DNA of 43,400 bases from Candidatus Thioglobus sp. (GCA_012959965.1 DUCF01000010.1:1-43400); one strand, 5' to 3'. Counted from the first letter of the stretch, positions 16,014-26,888 are shown. Numbers and translations: made by a program. The notes: a model not told the origin generated them from the letters alone.

Positions 16014-17267
16014 ATGATTAATGTTGATGTGTGTCGAGCGCAATTCCCCGCTCTGAATCAAACAATCGATGGCATAAACCCCGTCTTTTTTGACGGCCCG
16101 GGCGGTTCGCACCCTTCGCAAGCCGTGCTCGACGCTATTGTTGGCTACCTATCTACTTCAAGTGCGAATTTGGGTGGTGCTTATTTTAGCTCTCGCCAAA
16201 CCGAGCAAACGATGCGCGAAGCAAGAGAGGCGGCAAAGGATTTGTATCACGCCAAAGATGCCAACGAGATTGTCTTCGGCGCCAATGCAACCAGTCTAAG
16301 TTTTATGATGAGTCGTGCACTCAGCAAGACTTGGGAGAAAGGCGATGAGATTATTGTTACTGCTTTGGATCATTATTCCAATGTTTCTCCGTGGGTGATT
16401 GAAGCTGAAAAAGCGGGCGTTATTGTTCATCAAGTGCGAGTCAATGAGGCTGACTGCACATTGGACTTTGAGCATTTAAGCAGTTTGGTTAATAAAAAAA
16501 CACGCTTATTCGCATGCAGCTACGCCTCAAATGTTACCGGCTCAATCGTTGATATCAAAGCCGCAGTGAAGGTGCTTAAATCGAAAAGTAATGCACTTAG
16601 TTATATTGATGCAGTACATATAGCACCCCATCAACTAATCGACGTGCAAGCGCTGGATTGTGATTTTCTGGTGAGTTCTGCATATAAATACTTTGGCCCG
16701 CATTTGGGTGTGTTGTTTGCTAAGATTCAACACTGGGAGGCCCTTCAGCCGGATAAGGTGGCGCCAGCAAAAGACATCAACCCCAATCGTTGGGAGACCG
16801 GTACGCAAAACTATGAAGCGATGGCTGGCTTAATGGTGGCTATTGACTACATTGGCTCACTGGCGGATGTTGAAGGAAAAAGTAGACGAAAAAAACTTGA
16901 AATAGCCTATCAATGCGTTGCCCAGTATGAACATGAGCTGAGTCGGGTGTTTCTTGATAAAATTAAGGCGTACCCACAAATCACTCTGTACGGCATTGCC
17001 GATGACGCTCGATTAAATGAACGAACCCCTACTTTTTCCTTTAGTGTTGAAGGTGTCAGGCCAAGAGCGGTCTCCGAGTTTTTTGGCGAGCAACATGTTT
17101 GCCTTTGGGATGGGCATTTCTATGCGCAAGGCTTAATTGAGCAATTGGGTTTGAGTGAGTCGGGGGGTGTTGTTCGAGTCGGTTTTATGCATTACAACAC
17201 AATCGATGAGATTAAGAAATTTTTTGTTTTGCTGGACGCGTTTCTAGAGAAAAAACGCCTAGTTTAA
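16014..17267 (+). CDS. Class V PLP-dependent enzyme, cysteine-desulfurase-like without the catalytic Cys
   Basis: This 417-residue fold-type I protein resembles the SufS-like subfamily sometimes called 'cysteine desulfurase-like'. It opens with VCRAQFPALNQ and VFFDGPGGSHPSQAVLDAI. Asp199 and His202 lie in YIDAVHIAPH, and the PLP lysine is Lys225 in SSAYKYFGPH. Where SufS/CsdA have GHHCAQ, this protein has WDGHFYAQG, so the sulfur-accepting cysteine is replaced by tyrosine. It is therefore unlikely to be a true desulfurase; aminotransferase, lyase or epimerase activity are alternatives. The 4-bp gap to the dioxygenase gene suggests both act on the same amino-acid substrate. Confidence 0.85.
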   Translation: MINVDVCRAQFPALNQTIDGINPVFFDGPGGSHPSQAVLDAIVGYLSTSSANLGGAYFSSRQTEQTMREAREAAKDLYHAKDANEIVFGANATSLSFMMSRALSKTWEKGDEIIVTALDHYSNVSPWVIEAEKAGVIVHQVRVNEADCTLDFEHLSSLVNKKTRLFACSYASNVTGSIVDIKAAVKVLKSKSNALSYIDAVHIAPHQLIDVQALDCDFLVSSAYKYFGPHLGVLFAKIQHWEALQPDKVAPAKDINPNRWETGTQNYEAMAGLMVAIDYIGSLADVEGKSRRKKLEIAYQCVAQYEHELSRVFLDKIKAYPQITLYGIADDARLNERTPTFSFSVEGVRPRAVSEFFGEQHVCLWDGHFYAQGLIEQLGLSESGGVVRVGFMHYNTIDEIKKFFVLLDAFLEKKRLV

Positions 17268-17313
17268 TCACTGCAGCCCAGTATCTGTATTTAGCCTTTT
17301 TGCATTAACATGC

Positions 17314-17344
17314 TATACTATTTGATAATTTTAGAATAATTATC
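17314..17344 (+). promoter_or_regulatory. Predicted promoter and operator of the Lrp/AsnC gene
   Basis: TATACT at 17314-17319 is a plausible -10 box with a poor -35. Over and just after the expected start is a perfect 7-7-7 dyad, GATAATT (17324-17330) and AATTATC (17338-17344), ending 8 bp before the ATG. Position and symmetry suggest autorepression, which is common for this regulator family. Confidence 0.5.
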
Positions 17345-17352
17345 CAAATAAT

Positions 17353-17823
17353 ATGCAAAATCTTGATTTAATCGATCAAAAAATTCTCTCACTTTTACAA
17401 AGTGATGGCAACCTTAGTGCAGCTGAAGTTGCTGAAAAAGTGAATTTATCGCAATCCCCTTGCTGGCGCAGAATTGCACGTTTACAAGAAGAGGGTTATA
17501 TCAAAAAGAAAGTAATTTTGCTGGATCGTCAAAAACTCGGCTTGCATTCCGTTGTTTTTGTCAATATAAAACTTAGCGTGCATGACAGAAAAGTGCTTAG
17601 CGAATTTGAAGAGGCTGTTGTTGGCTTTCCTGAGGTTGTGGAATGTTGGACAATTACAGGAGGAGTGGACTATTCACTGCGCATTGTCACCAAGGATATT
17701 CAAAGCTATGAGCAATTTTTACGCAAGCGCTTACTAAAACTCCCTCATATTCTAGAGGCTCAGAGTCATGTGGGTATTACAGAAGTGAAGCATACAACCG
17801 AGTTGCCGATCAATTCTTCATGA
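17353..17823 (+). CDS. Lrp/AsnC family transcriptional regulator
   Basis: This 156-residue protein has the N-terminal winged helix-turn-helix (LDLIDQKILSLLQSDGNLSAAEVAEKVNLSQSPCWRRIARLQEEG, residues 4-48) and the C-terminal RAM effector domain with VVECWTITGGVDYSLRIV (about residues 94-113). Such regulators sense amino acids and often control adjacent amino-acid genes. It lies 85 bp after the PLP enzyme gene, in the same direction, with its own promoter-like region and dyad. The effector is unknown; the neighbouring hydroxylase and PLP enzyme suggest an amino acid they process. Confidence 0.93.
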   Translation: MQNLDLIDQKILSLLQSDGNLSAAEVAEKVNLSQSPCWRRIARLQEEGYIKKKVILLDRQKLGLHSVVFVNIKLSVHDRKVLSEFEEAVVGFPEVVECWTITGGVDYSLRIVTKDIQSYEQFLRKRLLKLPHILEAQSHVGITEVKHTTELPINSS

Positions 17824-17875
17824 ATGATTATCGATAGTAAAGTGCTGTTTGAAACGCATATTTGGCGCCTTCTAA

Positions 17876-17929
17876 TACCCATTTCTGGGTACGTATCGGC
17901 ACCTTTAATTGCAACGGACATAGTATAAT
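17876..17929 (+). promoter_or_regulatory. Hairpin and predicted serS promoter
   Basis: TACCCA-TTTC-TGGGTA at 17876-17891 is a small perfect hairpin without a T run, 53 bp after the Lrp/AsnC stop; it may be a weak terminator. TATAAT at 17924-17929 is the likely serS -10 box, without a good -35, giving a leader of about 68 nt. Confidence 0.4.
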
Positions 17930-17994
17930 CTCTGCTTTACGTTTTTCAGCGGTATCGAGTATTGTTAAATGTTGATATTGCAAGGATTTAATAG

Positions 17995-19293
<1,299 letters not shown>

Positions 19294-19321
19294 TTGACTT
19301 AACTTTTTTGGAGAAAAACCA

Positions 19322-19585
19322 ATGGACTCACAAATATTTATCTTAATAGCTATGTTTGGCTTGATGTATTTTTTACTCATCAGACCACAGCAAAAGCGCG
19401 CCAAAGACCATAAAAAGGTTTTGAGTGAGTTAAAAAAAGGCGATGAAGTGGTGACTAACGGCGGCGTTGTTGGAAAGATTGCCTCTGTTGACGAATCTTT
19501 TGTGAGCCTTGAGGTTGCCTCTGGCGTAGTCCTGAAGGTGCAAAAGCAAGGCATTAATAATAAAATGCCTAAAGGCACTGTTTAA
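19322..19585 (+). CDS. yajC: Sec translocon accessory subunit YajC
   Basis: This 87-residue single-span protein has the N-terminal helix IFILIAMFGLMYFLLIRPQQKR and the soluble VVTNGGVVGKIASVDE segment typical of YajC. It associates with SecDF at the translocon. GGAG lies upstream of the ATG, and secD begins 25 bp after the stop; the yajC-secD-secF order is the standard one. Confidence 0.95.
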   Translation: MDSQIFILIAMFGLMYFLLIRPQQKRAKDHKKVLSELKKGDEVVTNGGVVGKIASVDESFVSLEVASGVVLKVQKQGINNKMPKGTV

Positions 19586-19610
19586 ATTTTAAGACTGCAG
19601 ATAAAATAAA

Positions 19611-21464
19611 ATGAATCATTACTCTGGCTGGAAAAATGCACTCATTGCCTTTTTCCTTTTATTATCAGCACTGTATGCACTGCCGAATATTTATGGCTCT
19701 GATTTGGCGATCCAAATTTCCAGCGCTGGCGATGCCAGTATTGGCGAGCAAGATTTAGCCACGGTTGAAAATACACTCTCAACCAATACAGTTGACTATA
19801 AGTCGATTGGGCTGTCGGACAATCGTATTTTGATTCGTTTTGAAAGTTCTCAGTCTCAGGAGCAGCTTTCCACTCAGGCTTTACTGAAAGCAACGTTGAG
19901 TCGCAATTATGTTGTTGCACTTAATCTGGCGCCTTCGGTGCCACAGTGGCTGTCAGACCTGGGTGGTCGTGCCATGTCTTTGGGTCTTGATTTAAGGGGT
20001 GGTGTACACTTCCTTCTTGAAGTTGACATGGAGGCCGTTGTGGCTATGTCGATTGACCGCTACTATAATGAACTCAGATCGCTGCTTCGTGAGGACCGCC
20101 TGTATAAGGGTATTCGTAATGAGGGCACTAGTTTATTAGTTACCTTTAAATCCGAAGAATCAAAACAGCAAGGAAAGTCGCTGATAAGAGGTGAGTTGCT
20201 TGACATGCAAATTGTCGAGGGTAGTGAGTCTGAGCTGCAACTTAGTTTAGAAATAACGCCCGCGGCTATCAAGGCTTCAAAATCAACCGCTTTAAAGCAA
20301 AACATAACAACGCTGCGCAACCGTGTTAATGAGTTAGGTGTAGCCGAGCCTATTATTCAACAACAAGGTTCAGAGCGCATTGTTGTGCAACTGCCTGGCG
20401 TGCAAGACACGGCCAGAGCAAAAGAGATCTTAGGCGCTGTTGCAACGATTGAATTCAGGTTGGTTGATGAAAAGAACGACCTTCAATTGGCTCTGAATAC
20501 AAGCAAAGTCCCTGTTGGTTCGAAGTTGTATTACTTCAAGAGTGGCAGACCGTTGCTACTTAAGAGCTCTGTAATTGCAACCGGTGAAAATATTACTGGC
20601 GCCTCTTCTGGCATTGATCAGAATAATGCCCCAATGGTAAATATTCAACTTGATGGCCCAGGCGGGCGCTCGATGCTGGAAACAACCAAAGAATTCATTA
20701 ATCATAGAATGGCAGTTGTCTATATTGAGAATAAGGTTGAGACTGTGCTTGAAGATGGCGAAATGGTTAAGTTGCGTACCAAGACGCAGGACATTATTAA
20801 TGCCGCAACAATTCAAGGTACTTTTTCCAATCGCTTCCAAGTGACGGGGATGGAGAGTGCGCGAGCAGCCAGAAACCTTGCATTGTTGTTGAGAGCCGGC
20901 TCTCTTTCTGCACCAATTGAAATTATTGAAGAGCGCACCATTGGCCCAAGCTTGGGTGCTGATAATATTGCCAAAGGCTTTTTATCTGTATTGGTTGGTT
21001 TCGCTTTGGTATTGGTTTTCATGGCCTGGCGTTATCGCGTTTTTGGTCTAGTTGCCAATGTGGCGCTGACGTTGAATCTGGTGACAATTGTTGCCGTATT
21101 GTCATTAATTCAAGCAACACTGACATTGCCTGGTATTGCCGGAATCGTACTGACAGTCGGTATGGCGGTTGATGCCAATGTGCTTATTTTTGAGCGCATC
21201 AAGGAAGAGTTAAAGTCGACCAACAATATTCAAAAAGCCATTTCGGCCGGTTATGAGAAGGCATTGCTGACCATTGCTGATGCAAACATCACCACACTGA
21301 TAGCCTCCATTGTTTTATTTAGCTTTGGCACTGGCGCAATTAAAGGATTTGCAGTGACTTTGTCAATTGGTATCATCACTTCGATGTTCACCGCGATTGT
21401 GGTCTCACGTGCATTGATTAATCTTATTTACGGTGGTAAAAAAGTTGAGGAGTTGGCGATATGA
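19611..21464 (+). CDS. secD: Protein translocase subunit SecD
   Basis: This 617-residue protein has an N-terminal helix (residues 10-27), a large periplasmic domain with LGLDLRGGVHFLLEVDM near residue 125 and LRNRVNELGVAEPIIQQQG near residue 240, and a C-terminal bundle of helices from about residue 450 (GMAVDANVLIFERIKEEL). With SecF it uses the proton gradient to pull proteins to the periplasmic side. Its last bases overlap the secF start (ATGA), showing translational coupling. Confidence 0.97.
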   Translation: MNHYSGWKNALIAFFLLLSALYALPNIYGSDLAIQISSAGDASIGEQDLATVENTLSTNTVDYKSIGLSDNRILIRFESSQSQEQLSTQALLKATLSRNYVVALNLAPSVPQWLSDLGGRAMSLGLDLRGGVHFLLEVDMEAVVAMSIDRYYNELRSLLREDRLYKGIRNEGTSLLVTFKSEESKQQGKSLIRGELLDMQIVEGSESELQLSLEITPAAIKASKSTALKQNITTLRNRVNELGVAEPIIQQQGSERIVVQLPGVQDTARAKEILGAVATIEFRLVDEKNDLQLALNTSKVPVGSKLYYFKSGRPLLLKSSVIATGENITGASSGIDQNNAPMVNIQLDGPGGRSMLETTKEFINHRMAVVYIENKVETVLEDGEMVKLRTKTQDIINAATIQGTFSNRFQVTGMESARAARNLALLLRAGSLSAPIEIIEERTIGPSLGADNIAKGFLSVLVGFALVLVFMAWRYRVFGLVANVALTLNLVTIVAVLSLIQATLTLPGIAGIVLTVGMAVDANVLIFERIKEELKSTNNIQKAISAGYEKALLTIADANITTLIASIVLFSFGTGAIKGFAVTLSIGIITSMFTAIVVSRALINLIYGGKKVEELAI

Positions 21465-22387
21465 ATTTGAAGTCCCTAAATATTCCAAATATTGACTTTG
21501 TCAATAGACGTCATTTGGCAATGATGTTTTCTGCAGTTTTACTTATAGCGTCCATTGTTTCGTTGTCAGTTCAAGGTCTGAAGCTAGGTATCGACTTTAC
21601 TGGCGGCACGTTAATTGAGCTTGGTTATCAGCAAACCGCCGATCTTGAAGAGATCCGTGGGAAACTCAACGAGGAAAATTATAAAGGCACGAACGTGCAA
21701 TACTTTGGTTCAGATACCGAAGTATTGATTCAGCTGGAGCCACAGCAGGTGTCATCTGCAAAACTAAGCTCCTCGATTATTCACATGCTTGGCGAAAATA
21801 TTGATGTTCGTCGAGTCGAATTTGTTGGGCCCAAGGTGGGCGAAGAGCTAACCAATGACGGCGGCCTTGCCATGCTTTACGCCTTGATTGGTATCCTGAT
21901 TTATGTTGCCTTCAGGTTCGAATACCGTTTTGCTCTGGGCTCAATTGCAGCGCTGGTTCATGACGTTATTATTGTGTTAGGCGTTTTTTCTGCTTTGCAA
22001 ATTGAATTTGATTTAACGGTTTTAGCGGCGATCCTAGCGGTGATTGGTTACTCGCTTAACGATACGATTGTTGTCTTTGATCGAATTCGAGAGAACTTCC
22101 TTTCGACGCGCAAAGTCGAGCCTAAGCCTATTATTAATGATGCCCTTAACCAGACACTGTCACGCACTATAATGACGTCACTAACAACATTGCTTGTTTT
22201 GTTGGCATTGTTTTATCTGGGTGGTGAAGTGATTCACAGCTTTGCTGGCGCATTACTGATTGGCGTTGTGATTGGTACCTACTCGTCTATTTATGTCGCG
22301 AGTTCAATGATTCTAGCTCTAGGTATTTCTAAGGCGGACATGTTGCCTTCAGAGAAAGAAAGCAAGGAAATTGATGCTAGACCTTAG
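21461..22387 (+). CDS. secF: Protein translocase subunit SecF
   Basis: This 308-residue six-helix membrane protein has GLKLGIDFTGGTLIELGY near residue 47 (the D1 motif), VRRVEFVGPKVGEEL, and GYSLNDTIVVFDRIREN in helix 4 carrying the proton-relay region. It partners SecD. Its stop codon lies in a hairpin (22376-22395) that reaches the stop codon of the convergent fabB, only 7 bp away. Confidence 0.97.
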   Translation: MNLKSLNIPNIDFVNRRHLAMMFSAVLLIASIVSLSVQGLKLGIDFTGGTLIELGYQQTADLEEIRGKLNEENYKGTNVQYFGSDTEVLIQLEPQQVSSAKLSSSIIHMLGENIDVRRVEFVGPKVGEELTNDGGLAMLYALIGILIYVAFRFEYRFALGSIAALVHDVIIVLGVFSALQIEFDLTVLAAILAVIGYSLNDTIVVFDRIRENFLSTRKVEPKPIINDALNQTLSRTIMTSLTTLLVLLALFYLGGEVIHSFAGALLIGVVIGTYSSIYVASSMILALGISKADMLPSEKESKEIDARP

Positions 22388-22395
22388 AGTCTAGC
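22376..22395. terminator. Hairpin at the secF-fabB convergent ends
   Basis: GCTAGAC-CTTAGA-GTCTAGC is a perfect 7-bp stem with a 6-nt loop that contains part of the secF stop and touches the fabB stop. It has no T run on either strand, so intrinsic termination would be weak; the stem could still block converging polymerases or protect the mRNA 3' ends. Confidence 0.45.
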
Positions 22396-23612
22396 TAATC
22401 AACAAATTTTTCGAATACTAAACAAGCATTGGTGCCACCGAAGCCAAAGCTATTTGACATTACTCGATTAAGGGAAACCTCTTTGGTTTCTCTAACAATC
22501 GGTACGCCTTCGGCTTCTTCGTCCAGTGTTTCGATATTGACCGATTCAACAACAAAGCCGTTCTCGAGCATCAGCAGTGAGTAAATAGATTCGTTGACGC
22601 CTGCAGCGCCTAGAGCGTGCCCAGAAAGAGATTTTGTCGAGCCCACCATAGGTATGTCGTTACCAAAGACTTCCTTAATGGCTTGCAGCTCTCTCATATC
22701 GCCAACGGGTGTTGAAGTGCCGTGTGCATTAATGTAGTCAATCGGCCCATTGACGGTACTGGTTGCTAATTGCATACAGCGCTTTGCGCCTTCGCCTGAT
22801 GGTGCGACCATGTCGTAGCCATCGGATGTTGCACCGTACCCTGTAAGCTCGGCAATAATATGTGCGCCTCGAGCCTGTGCATGCTCAAGAGACTCAAGCA
22901 CCAATGCACCACCACCTCCGGAAATAACAAAGCCATCACGGTTCGCATCATAGGCTCTTGAAGCCTTTTCAGGAGTGTCGTTATACTTAGATGATAAGGC
23001 ACCCATGGCGTCAAATAACATCGTTAACGACCAATCAAGCTCCTCACCGCCGCCGGCAAACACAACATCTTGCTTGCCCATCTGAATTTGCTCCATGGCG
23101 TTGCCAATGCAGTGTGCACTGGTAGAGCAGGCAGAAGTAATTGAATAATTAATGCCTTTAATTTTGAATAACGTAGAAAGACAAGCCGAAGTGGTTGAGC
23201 CCATTGTTGGTGGTACTCGATAAGGCCCCACGCGTTTAATGCCTTTTTCTCTTAAAATATCTGCCGCCTCAACAACGTTTTGGTTGGAGGCGCCACCAGA
23301 GCCGGTAATTAATCCTGTGCGTTCATTGGATACTTGTTCTTTGGTTAAGCCAGATTGCTTAATGGCCTCATCTAATGCTAGGGCGTTATAAATAGAAGCG
23401 TCGGCCATAAATCGCAACATTTTGCGGTCGATAACTGCTTTGGCGTCTACTTCAGGCAGTTCGCCATGCACATGAGATCTAAGACCCATTTCAGCGTATT
23501 TTTCACTAAATTTAATACCTGATTTGGCCGCTTTAAGAGACTCCAGTACTTCAGTCTTGTTCTTGCCAAGACTGCAAACGATTCCCATGCCAGTGATAAC
23601 GACGCGCTTCAT
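22395..23612 (-). CDS. fabB: 3-oxoacyl-ACP synthase I (FabB)
   Basis: This 405-residue condensing enzyme has Cys162 in [12 protein letters not shown], and histidines in [12 protein letters not shown] and [12 protein letters not shown], the Cys-His-His triad of KAS I/II. FabB elongates the cis-unsaturated intermediate produced by FabA, the committed route to unsaturated fatty acids. Its ATG overlaps the fabA stop by one base (TGATG), so the two are coupled, the arrangement seen in many gammaproteobacteria; this context favours FabB over FabF. Confidence 0.95.
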   Translation of the reverse strand: MKRVVITGMGIVCSLGKNKTEVLESLKAAKSGIKFSEKYAEMGLRSHVHGELPEVDAKAVIDRKMLRFMADASIYNALALDEAIKQSGLTKEQVSNERTGLITGSGGASNQNVVEAADILREKGIKRVGPYRVPPTMGSTTSACLSTLFKIKGINYSITSACSTSAHCIGNAMEQIQMGKQDVVFAGGGEELDWSLTMLFDAMGALSSKYNDTPEKASRAYDANRDGFVISGGGGALVLESLEHAQARGAHIIAELTGYGATSDGYDMVAPSGEGAKRCMQLATSTVNGPIDYINAHGTSTPVGDMRELQAIKEVFGNDIPMVGSTKSLSGHALGAAGVNESIYSLLMLENGFVVESVNIETLDEEAEGVPIVRETKEVSLNRVMSNSFGFGGTNACLVFEKFVD

Positions 23613-24124
23613 CAGAAAGCGGAGGTGTCAGTGAATAAGCCAACCTTAAGATTGGTGGCTTCGTAGATTACTTTTCCATCAACTTCCATCGCTGCATCGG
23701 CAATGCCCATGTAGAGTTTGCGTGCAATGACTCTTGAAAGGTCGATTTTGTAAGTTACTTTTTTATTGGTTGGCAGAACTTGGCCGGTAAATTTGATATG
23801 ACCGGCACCGAGTGCACGCCCCCTACCCGGACCGCCAAGCCAGCCCAAGAAAAAACCTACCAGCTGCCACATGGCGTCAACACCAAGGCAACCTGGCATT
23901 ACTGGATCTTCATTAAAGTGGCAGCCAAAGAACCATAAATCAGGGTTGATATCTAATTCTGCCGTAATAATGCCCTTGCCATACTCGCCACCCACATCAG
24001 AGATTTCGGTAATGCGATCAAACATTAGCATTGGTGGTTTTGGCAACTGAGCGTTTCCGGGTCCAAAAAGTTCGCCGTTACCGCAAGTGATTAAATCTTC
24101 GTAAGAATAGCTGTTTTGTTTCAT
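23612..24124 (-). CDS. fabA: 3-hydroxydecanoyl-ACP dehydratase/isomerase (FabA)
   Basis: This 170-residue hotdog protein has catalytic His69 in [23 protein letters not shown] and Asp84 in the same block. It dehydrates 3-hydroxyacyl-ACP and isomerises trans-2- to cis-3-decenoyl-ACP. Length equals E. coli FabA (172) closely. FabA and FabB together mark the anaerobic unsaturated fatty acid pathway. It has its own predicted promoter and a strong dyad in the leader (24133-24180). Confidence 0.96.
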   Translation of the reverse strand: MKQNSYSYEDLITCGNGELFGPGNAQLPKPPMLMFDRITEISDVGGEYGKGIITAELDINPDLWFFGCHFNEDPVMPGCLGVDAMWQLVGFFLGWLGGPGRGRALGAGHIKFTGQVLPTNKKVTYKIDLSRVIARKLYMGIADAAMEVDGKVIYEATNLKVGLFTDTSAF

Positions 24125-24132
24125 AAGTGTTG

Positions 24133-24180
24133 AAATTCCCTTTGTAGCGGGAATTTTATCATAATTGACTGATGTGTTAA
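24133..24180 (-). promoter_or_regulatory. Predicted fabA promoter with 8-bp dyad
   Basis: On the minus strand TTAACA (24180-24175) and TAAAAT (24158-24153) are 16 bp apart. A perfect dyad AAATTCCC-N8-GGGAATTT (24133-24156) runs from inside the -10 box to 9 bp before the fabA ATG. It could be an operator for fatty-acid control or a leader hairpin. It does not match the E. coli FadR or FabR sites as I recall them. Confidence 0.5.
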
Positions 24181-24187
24181 ATCCAAG

Positions 24188-25345
24188 TTAAGGCTTCAAA
24201 TCAGAGGTAATATCGCCGATATCCTCAAGTCCTGCAGAGATGCGAATCAACCCATCATTGATACCACTTTGCGCTCTTTCCTCATCACTTAGGCGGCCAT
24301 GAGTCGTGGTTGCTGGATGCGTAATTGTACTTTTTGTGTCGCCAAGATTGGCGGTGATGGAAAGCATTTTGGTGTTGTTGATGAGGCGAAATGCGCCTTC
24401 TTTGCCGCCTTTGACTTCAAAGGAAACAATGCCGCCAAAGCCGGATTGTTGTGACTTAGCCACCTCATGGTTTGGGTGTGACTCCAGTCCTAAATAATGG
24501 ACTTTTTCAACAAATTCTTGCTCCACTAACCAGTTGGCAAGTTTGCTGGCGTTTTCACAATGCATCCTCATTCTAAGTGATAGTGTTTCCAAGCCTTTAA
24601 TCAAAATCCAAGCGTTAAAGGCGCTAAGCGTAGGACCCGTCGTTCTGATAAAGCTGCCAATACCTTCGAGCAGTTCGTCACTGCCAGCAATTGCGCCGGC
24701 TAAACAGCGGCCTTGTCCGTCAATGTATTTTGTCGCAGAGTGAATCACTAGATCTGCACCCAGTGCAAGTGGTTGCTGCAGGGCGGGTGTCATAATGACG
24801 TTATCAACCGCCAAGACAATATTATTTTTCTTGCTAATTGCCGCCAATGCGCGAATATCGACCACCTCTCCCAAAGGGTTGGATGGCGTTTCCAGTAAAA
24901 AAACCTTGGTGTTTGATTGTACGGATTTTTCCCATGCGTCAACATCAATCAAATCGACAAAAGTCACACCAATGTTGAATTTGGAGATGATATCGCTTAA
25001 CAACACAATGGTTGTGCCGAACATAGAGCGAGAAGCAACCATATGGTCGCCCGATTTTAGCAGCGCCATCAATGTTGCAAATATGGCTGACATGCCGCTG
25101 GACGTTGCTAAACAAGCTTCAGCGCCTTCGAGTGCCGCTAAGCGGTTTTGAAACGCATCGACCGTAGGGTTGGTGAATCTTGTGTAAATATTGCCCGGCT
25201 CTTCCTTGGCAAAGCGCTTGGCTGCTTGTTCTGCACTATCAAAGGTAAAACTGGATGTTAGAAAAATGGCCGGTGAGTGTTCTTGTTCCGATGTTTTTCT
25301 ATGGCCTTCTCTTATGGCAATGGTTTCGAATTTTCTTTGTGTCAT
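24188..25345 (-). CDS. metZ: O-succinylhomoserine sulfhydrylase
   Basis: This 385-residue member of the Cys/Met metabolism PLP family binds PLP through Lys206 in IHSATKYIDGQGR; TRFTNPTVDAFQNRLAALEG and ETPSNPLGEVVDI are family blocks. MetZ makes homocysteine from O-succinylhomoserine and sulfide, in one step and without cystathionine. Position directly after cvpA-purF matches the purF-metZ arrangement of Pseudomonas and relatives and supports MetZ over MetB or MegL. Confidence 0.92.
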   Translation of the reverse strand: MTQRKFETIAIREGHRKTSEQEHSPAIFLTSSFTFDSAEQAAKRFAKEEPGNIYTRFTNPTVDAFQNRLAALEGAEACLATSSGMSAIFATLMALLKSGDHMVASRSMFGTTIVLLSDIISKFNIGVTFVDLIDVDAWEKSVQSNTKVFLLETPSNPLGEVVDIRALAAISKKNNIVLAVDNVIMTPALQQPLALGADLVIHSATKYIDGQGRCLAGAIAGSDELLEGIGSFIRTTGPTLSAFNAWILIKGLETLSLRMRMHCENASKLANWLVEQEFVEKVHYLGLESHPNHEVAKSQQSGFGGIVSFEVKGGKEGAFRLINNTKMLSITANLGDTKSTITHPATTTHGRLSDEERAQSGINDGLIRISAGLEDIGDITSDLKP

Positions 25346-25367
25346 GATTGTCTTGTCATAATTTATT

Positions 25368-26885
25368 TCATTCTACATCATTGCAAATCATTTCAGAGCT
25401 TTCGTTGGTCTCGTGTTGTTGCTTGGCCTCATCGCAGCGTAGTGCTTCAATGTTATCCAAATACGCACTATCAATATCTTTAGTAACGTACTTGCCGTCG
25501 AAGCATGAACAATCGAATGTTTTGATATCGGGATTGCCATGTTGAACCGACCAAATTAAGTCGTCTAAATCTTGATAGATAAGTCTGTCGGCGCCAATTG
25601 CTGTGCAAACTTCTTCGGTACTCCTGTTATGAGCAATAAATTCATTTTTACTCGACATATCGATGCCGTAAACATTAGGGTGGCGTACGGCAGGTGCAGC
25701 AGAGGCAAAAAAGACTTTGGCGGCACCTGCGTTTCTTGCCATTTGTACAATTTCTTTACTGGTGGTGCCACGAACGATCGAGTCATCAATCAACAGCACG
25801 TTTTTGCCCTCGAATTCCAATCCAATGGCGCTTAATTTCTGGCGGACCGATTTTTTTCGCTCTTTTTGCCCAGGCATGATAAAGGTTCTTGCAATGTAAC
25901 GATTCTTAATAAAACCCTCACGGTATTTCACATTCAGCTCATAGGCGAGTTGCAGCGCTGCGGTGCGAGAGGTGTCCGGAATAGGAATGACCACATCAAT
26001 GGCCTCATCTTTCCAGTCTTTTTTGATTTTGTCGGCAAGACGATCGCCCATTCTTAAGCGTGATTTGTAAACCGAAATTTTGTCAATGATTGAATCGGGT
26101 CTTGCAAAATACACAAATTCAAATATACAAGGCGTTAGTTCTGGGTTTTTGGCGCATTGTTGTGCGTGAATCTCACCCTTTCTGTCGATAACAATAGCCT
26201 CTCCTGGCTCGATATCTCGAATAATGGTGTAACCTAATGCTGTCAAGGCGACACTTTCGGAAGCAAGCATGTATTTGGTATTTTTATCGGTCGTTCTTTC
26301 GCCCAAAATTAGAGGCCTAATGCCGTTAGGGTCTCTAAAGCCGAAAATACCGTAACCTGGAATCATACCAATCGCCGCATAAGCACCTTTGACTCTTTGA
26401 TGAAGCTTGCCAATAGCTGCAAAAATATCTTCTTCATCAATTCTACTTTTTTGTTGTTTGGCAATCTCACTAGCCAGTACATTTAGCAAAATTTCAGAGT
26501 CGGAGTTGGTGTTGGTGTGTCTTCGATCTTGTTCAAACAATTCTCTGGCCAGGGCATCTGTATTGGTCAGGTTGCCATTATGAGCAAAGGCAATACCGTA
26601 AGGGGAGTTGACATAGAATGGCTGCGCTTCAGCGCCTGAAGAGCTGCCAGCAGTTGGGTAGCGAACATGACCAATACCCATGTCGCCCTTGAGCATGGCC
26701 ATATGGCGCGTCCTAAAGACATTACGAGCTAGGCCGTTGCCTTTGCGCATAAAAAATCGACCTTTATCTGCCGTGGTAATGCCTGCTGCATCTTGACCTC
26801 GGTGTTGAATGATTGTTAATGCGTCATAGATATAGACGCCAACTTCTTTATTGGTGGTGGAGAGTATTCCAACAATACCGCACAT
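25368..26885 (-). CDS. purF: Amidophosphoribosyltransferase
   Basis: This 505-residue enzyme begins MCGIVGI, so Cys2 becomes the N-terminal nucleophile of the class II glutamine amidotransferase domain. RHGQD-like [20 protein letters not shown] and HNGNLTN follow. The phosphoribosyltransferase half has [18 protein letters not shown] near residue 365, the PRPP loop. It makes 5-phosphoribosylamine, the first step of purine synthesis. It starts 3 bp after cvpA and is followed 22 bp later by metZ. Confidence 0.97.
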   Translation of the reverse strand: MCGIVGILSTTNKEVGVYIYDALTIIQHRGQDAAGITTADKGRFFMRKGNGLARNVFRTRHMAMLKGDMGIGHVRYPTAGSSSGAEAQPFYVNSPYGIAFAHNGNLTNTDALARELFEQDRRHTNTNSDSEILLNVLASEIAKQQKSRIDEEDIFAAIGKLHQRVKGAYAAIGMIPGYGIFGFRDPNGIRPLILGERTTDKNTKYMLASESVALTALGYTIIRDIEPGEAIVIDRKGEIHAQQCAKNPELTPCIFEFVYFARPDSIIDKISVYKSRLRMGDRLADKIKKDWKDEAIDVVIPIPDTSRTAALQLAYELNVKYREGFIKNRYIARTFIMPGQKERKKSVRQKLSAIGLEFEGKNVLLIDDSIVRGTTSKEIVQMARNAGAAKVFFASAAPAVRHPNVYGIDMSSKNEFIAHNRSTEEVCTAIGADRLIYQDLDDLIWSVQHGNPDIKTFDCSCFDGKYVTKDIDSAYLDNIEALRCDEAKQQHETNESSEMICNDVE

Positions 26886-26888
26886 AAT

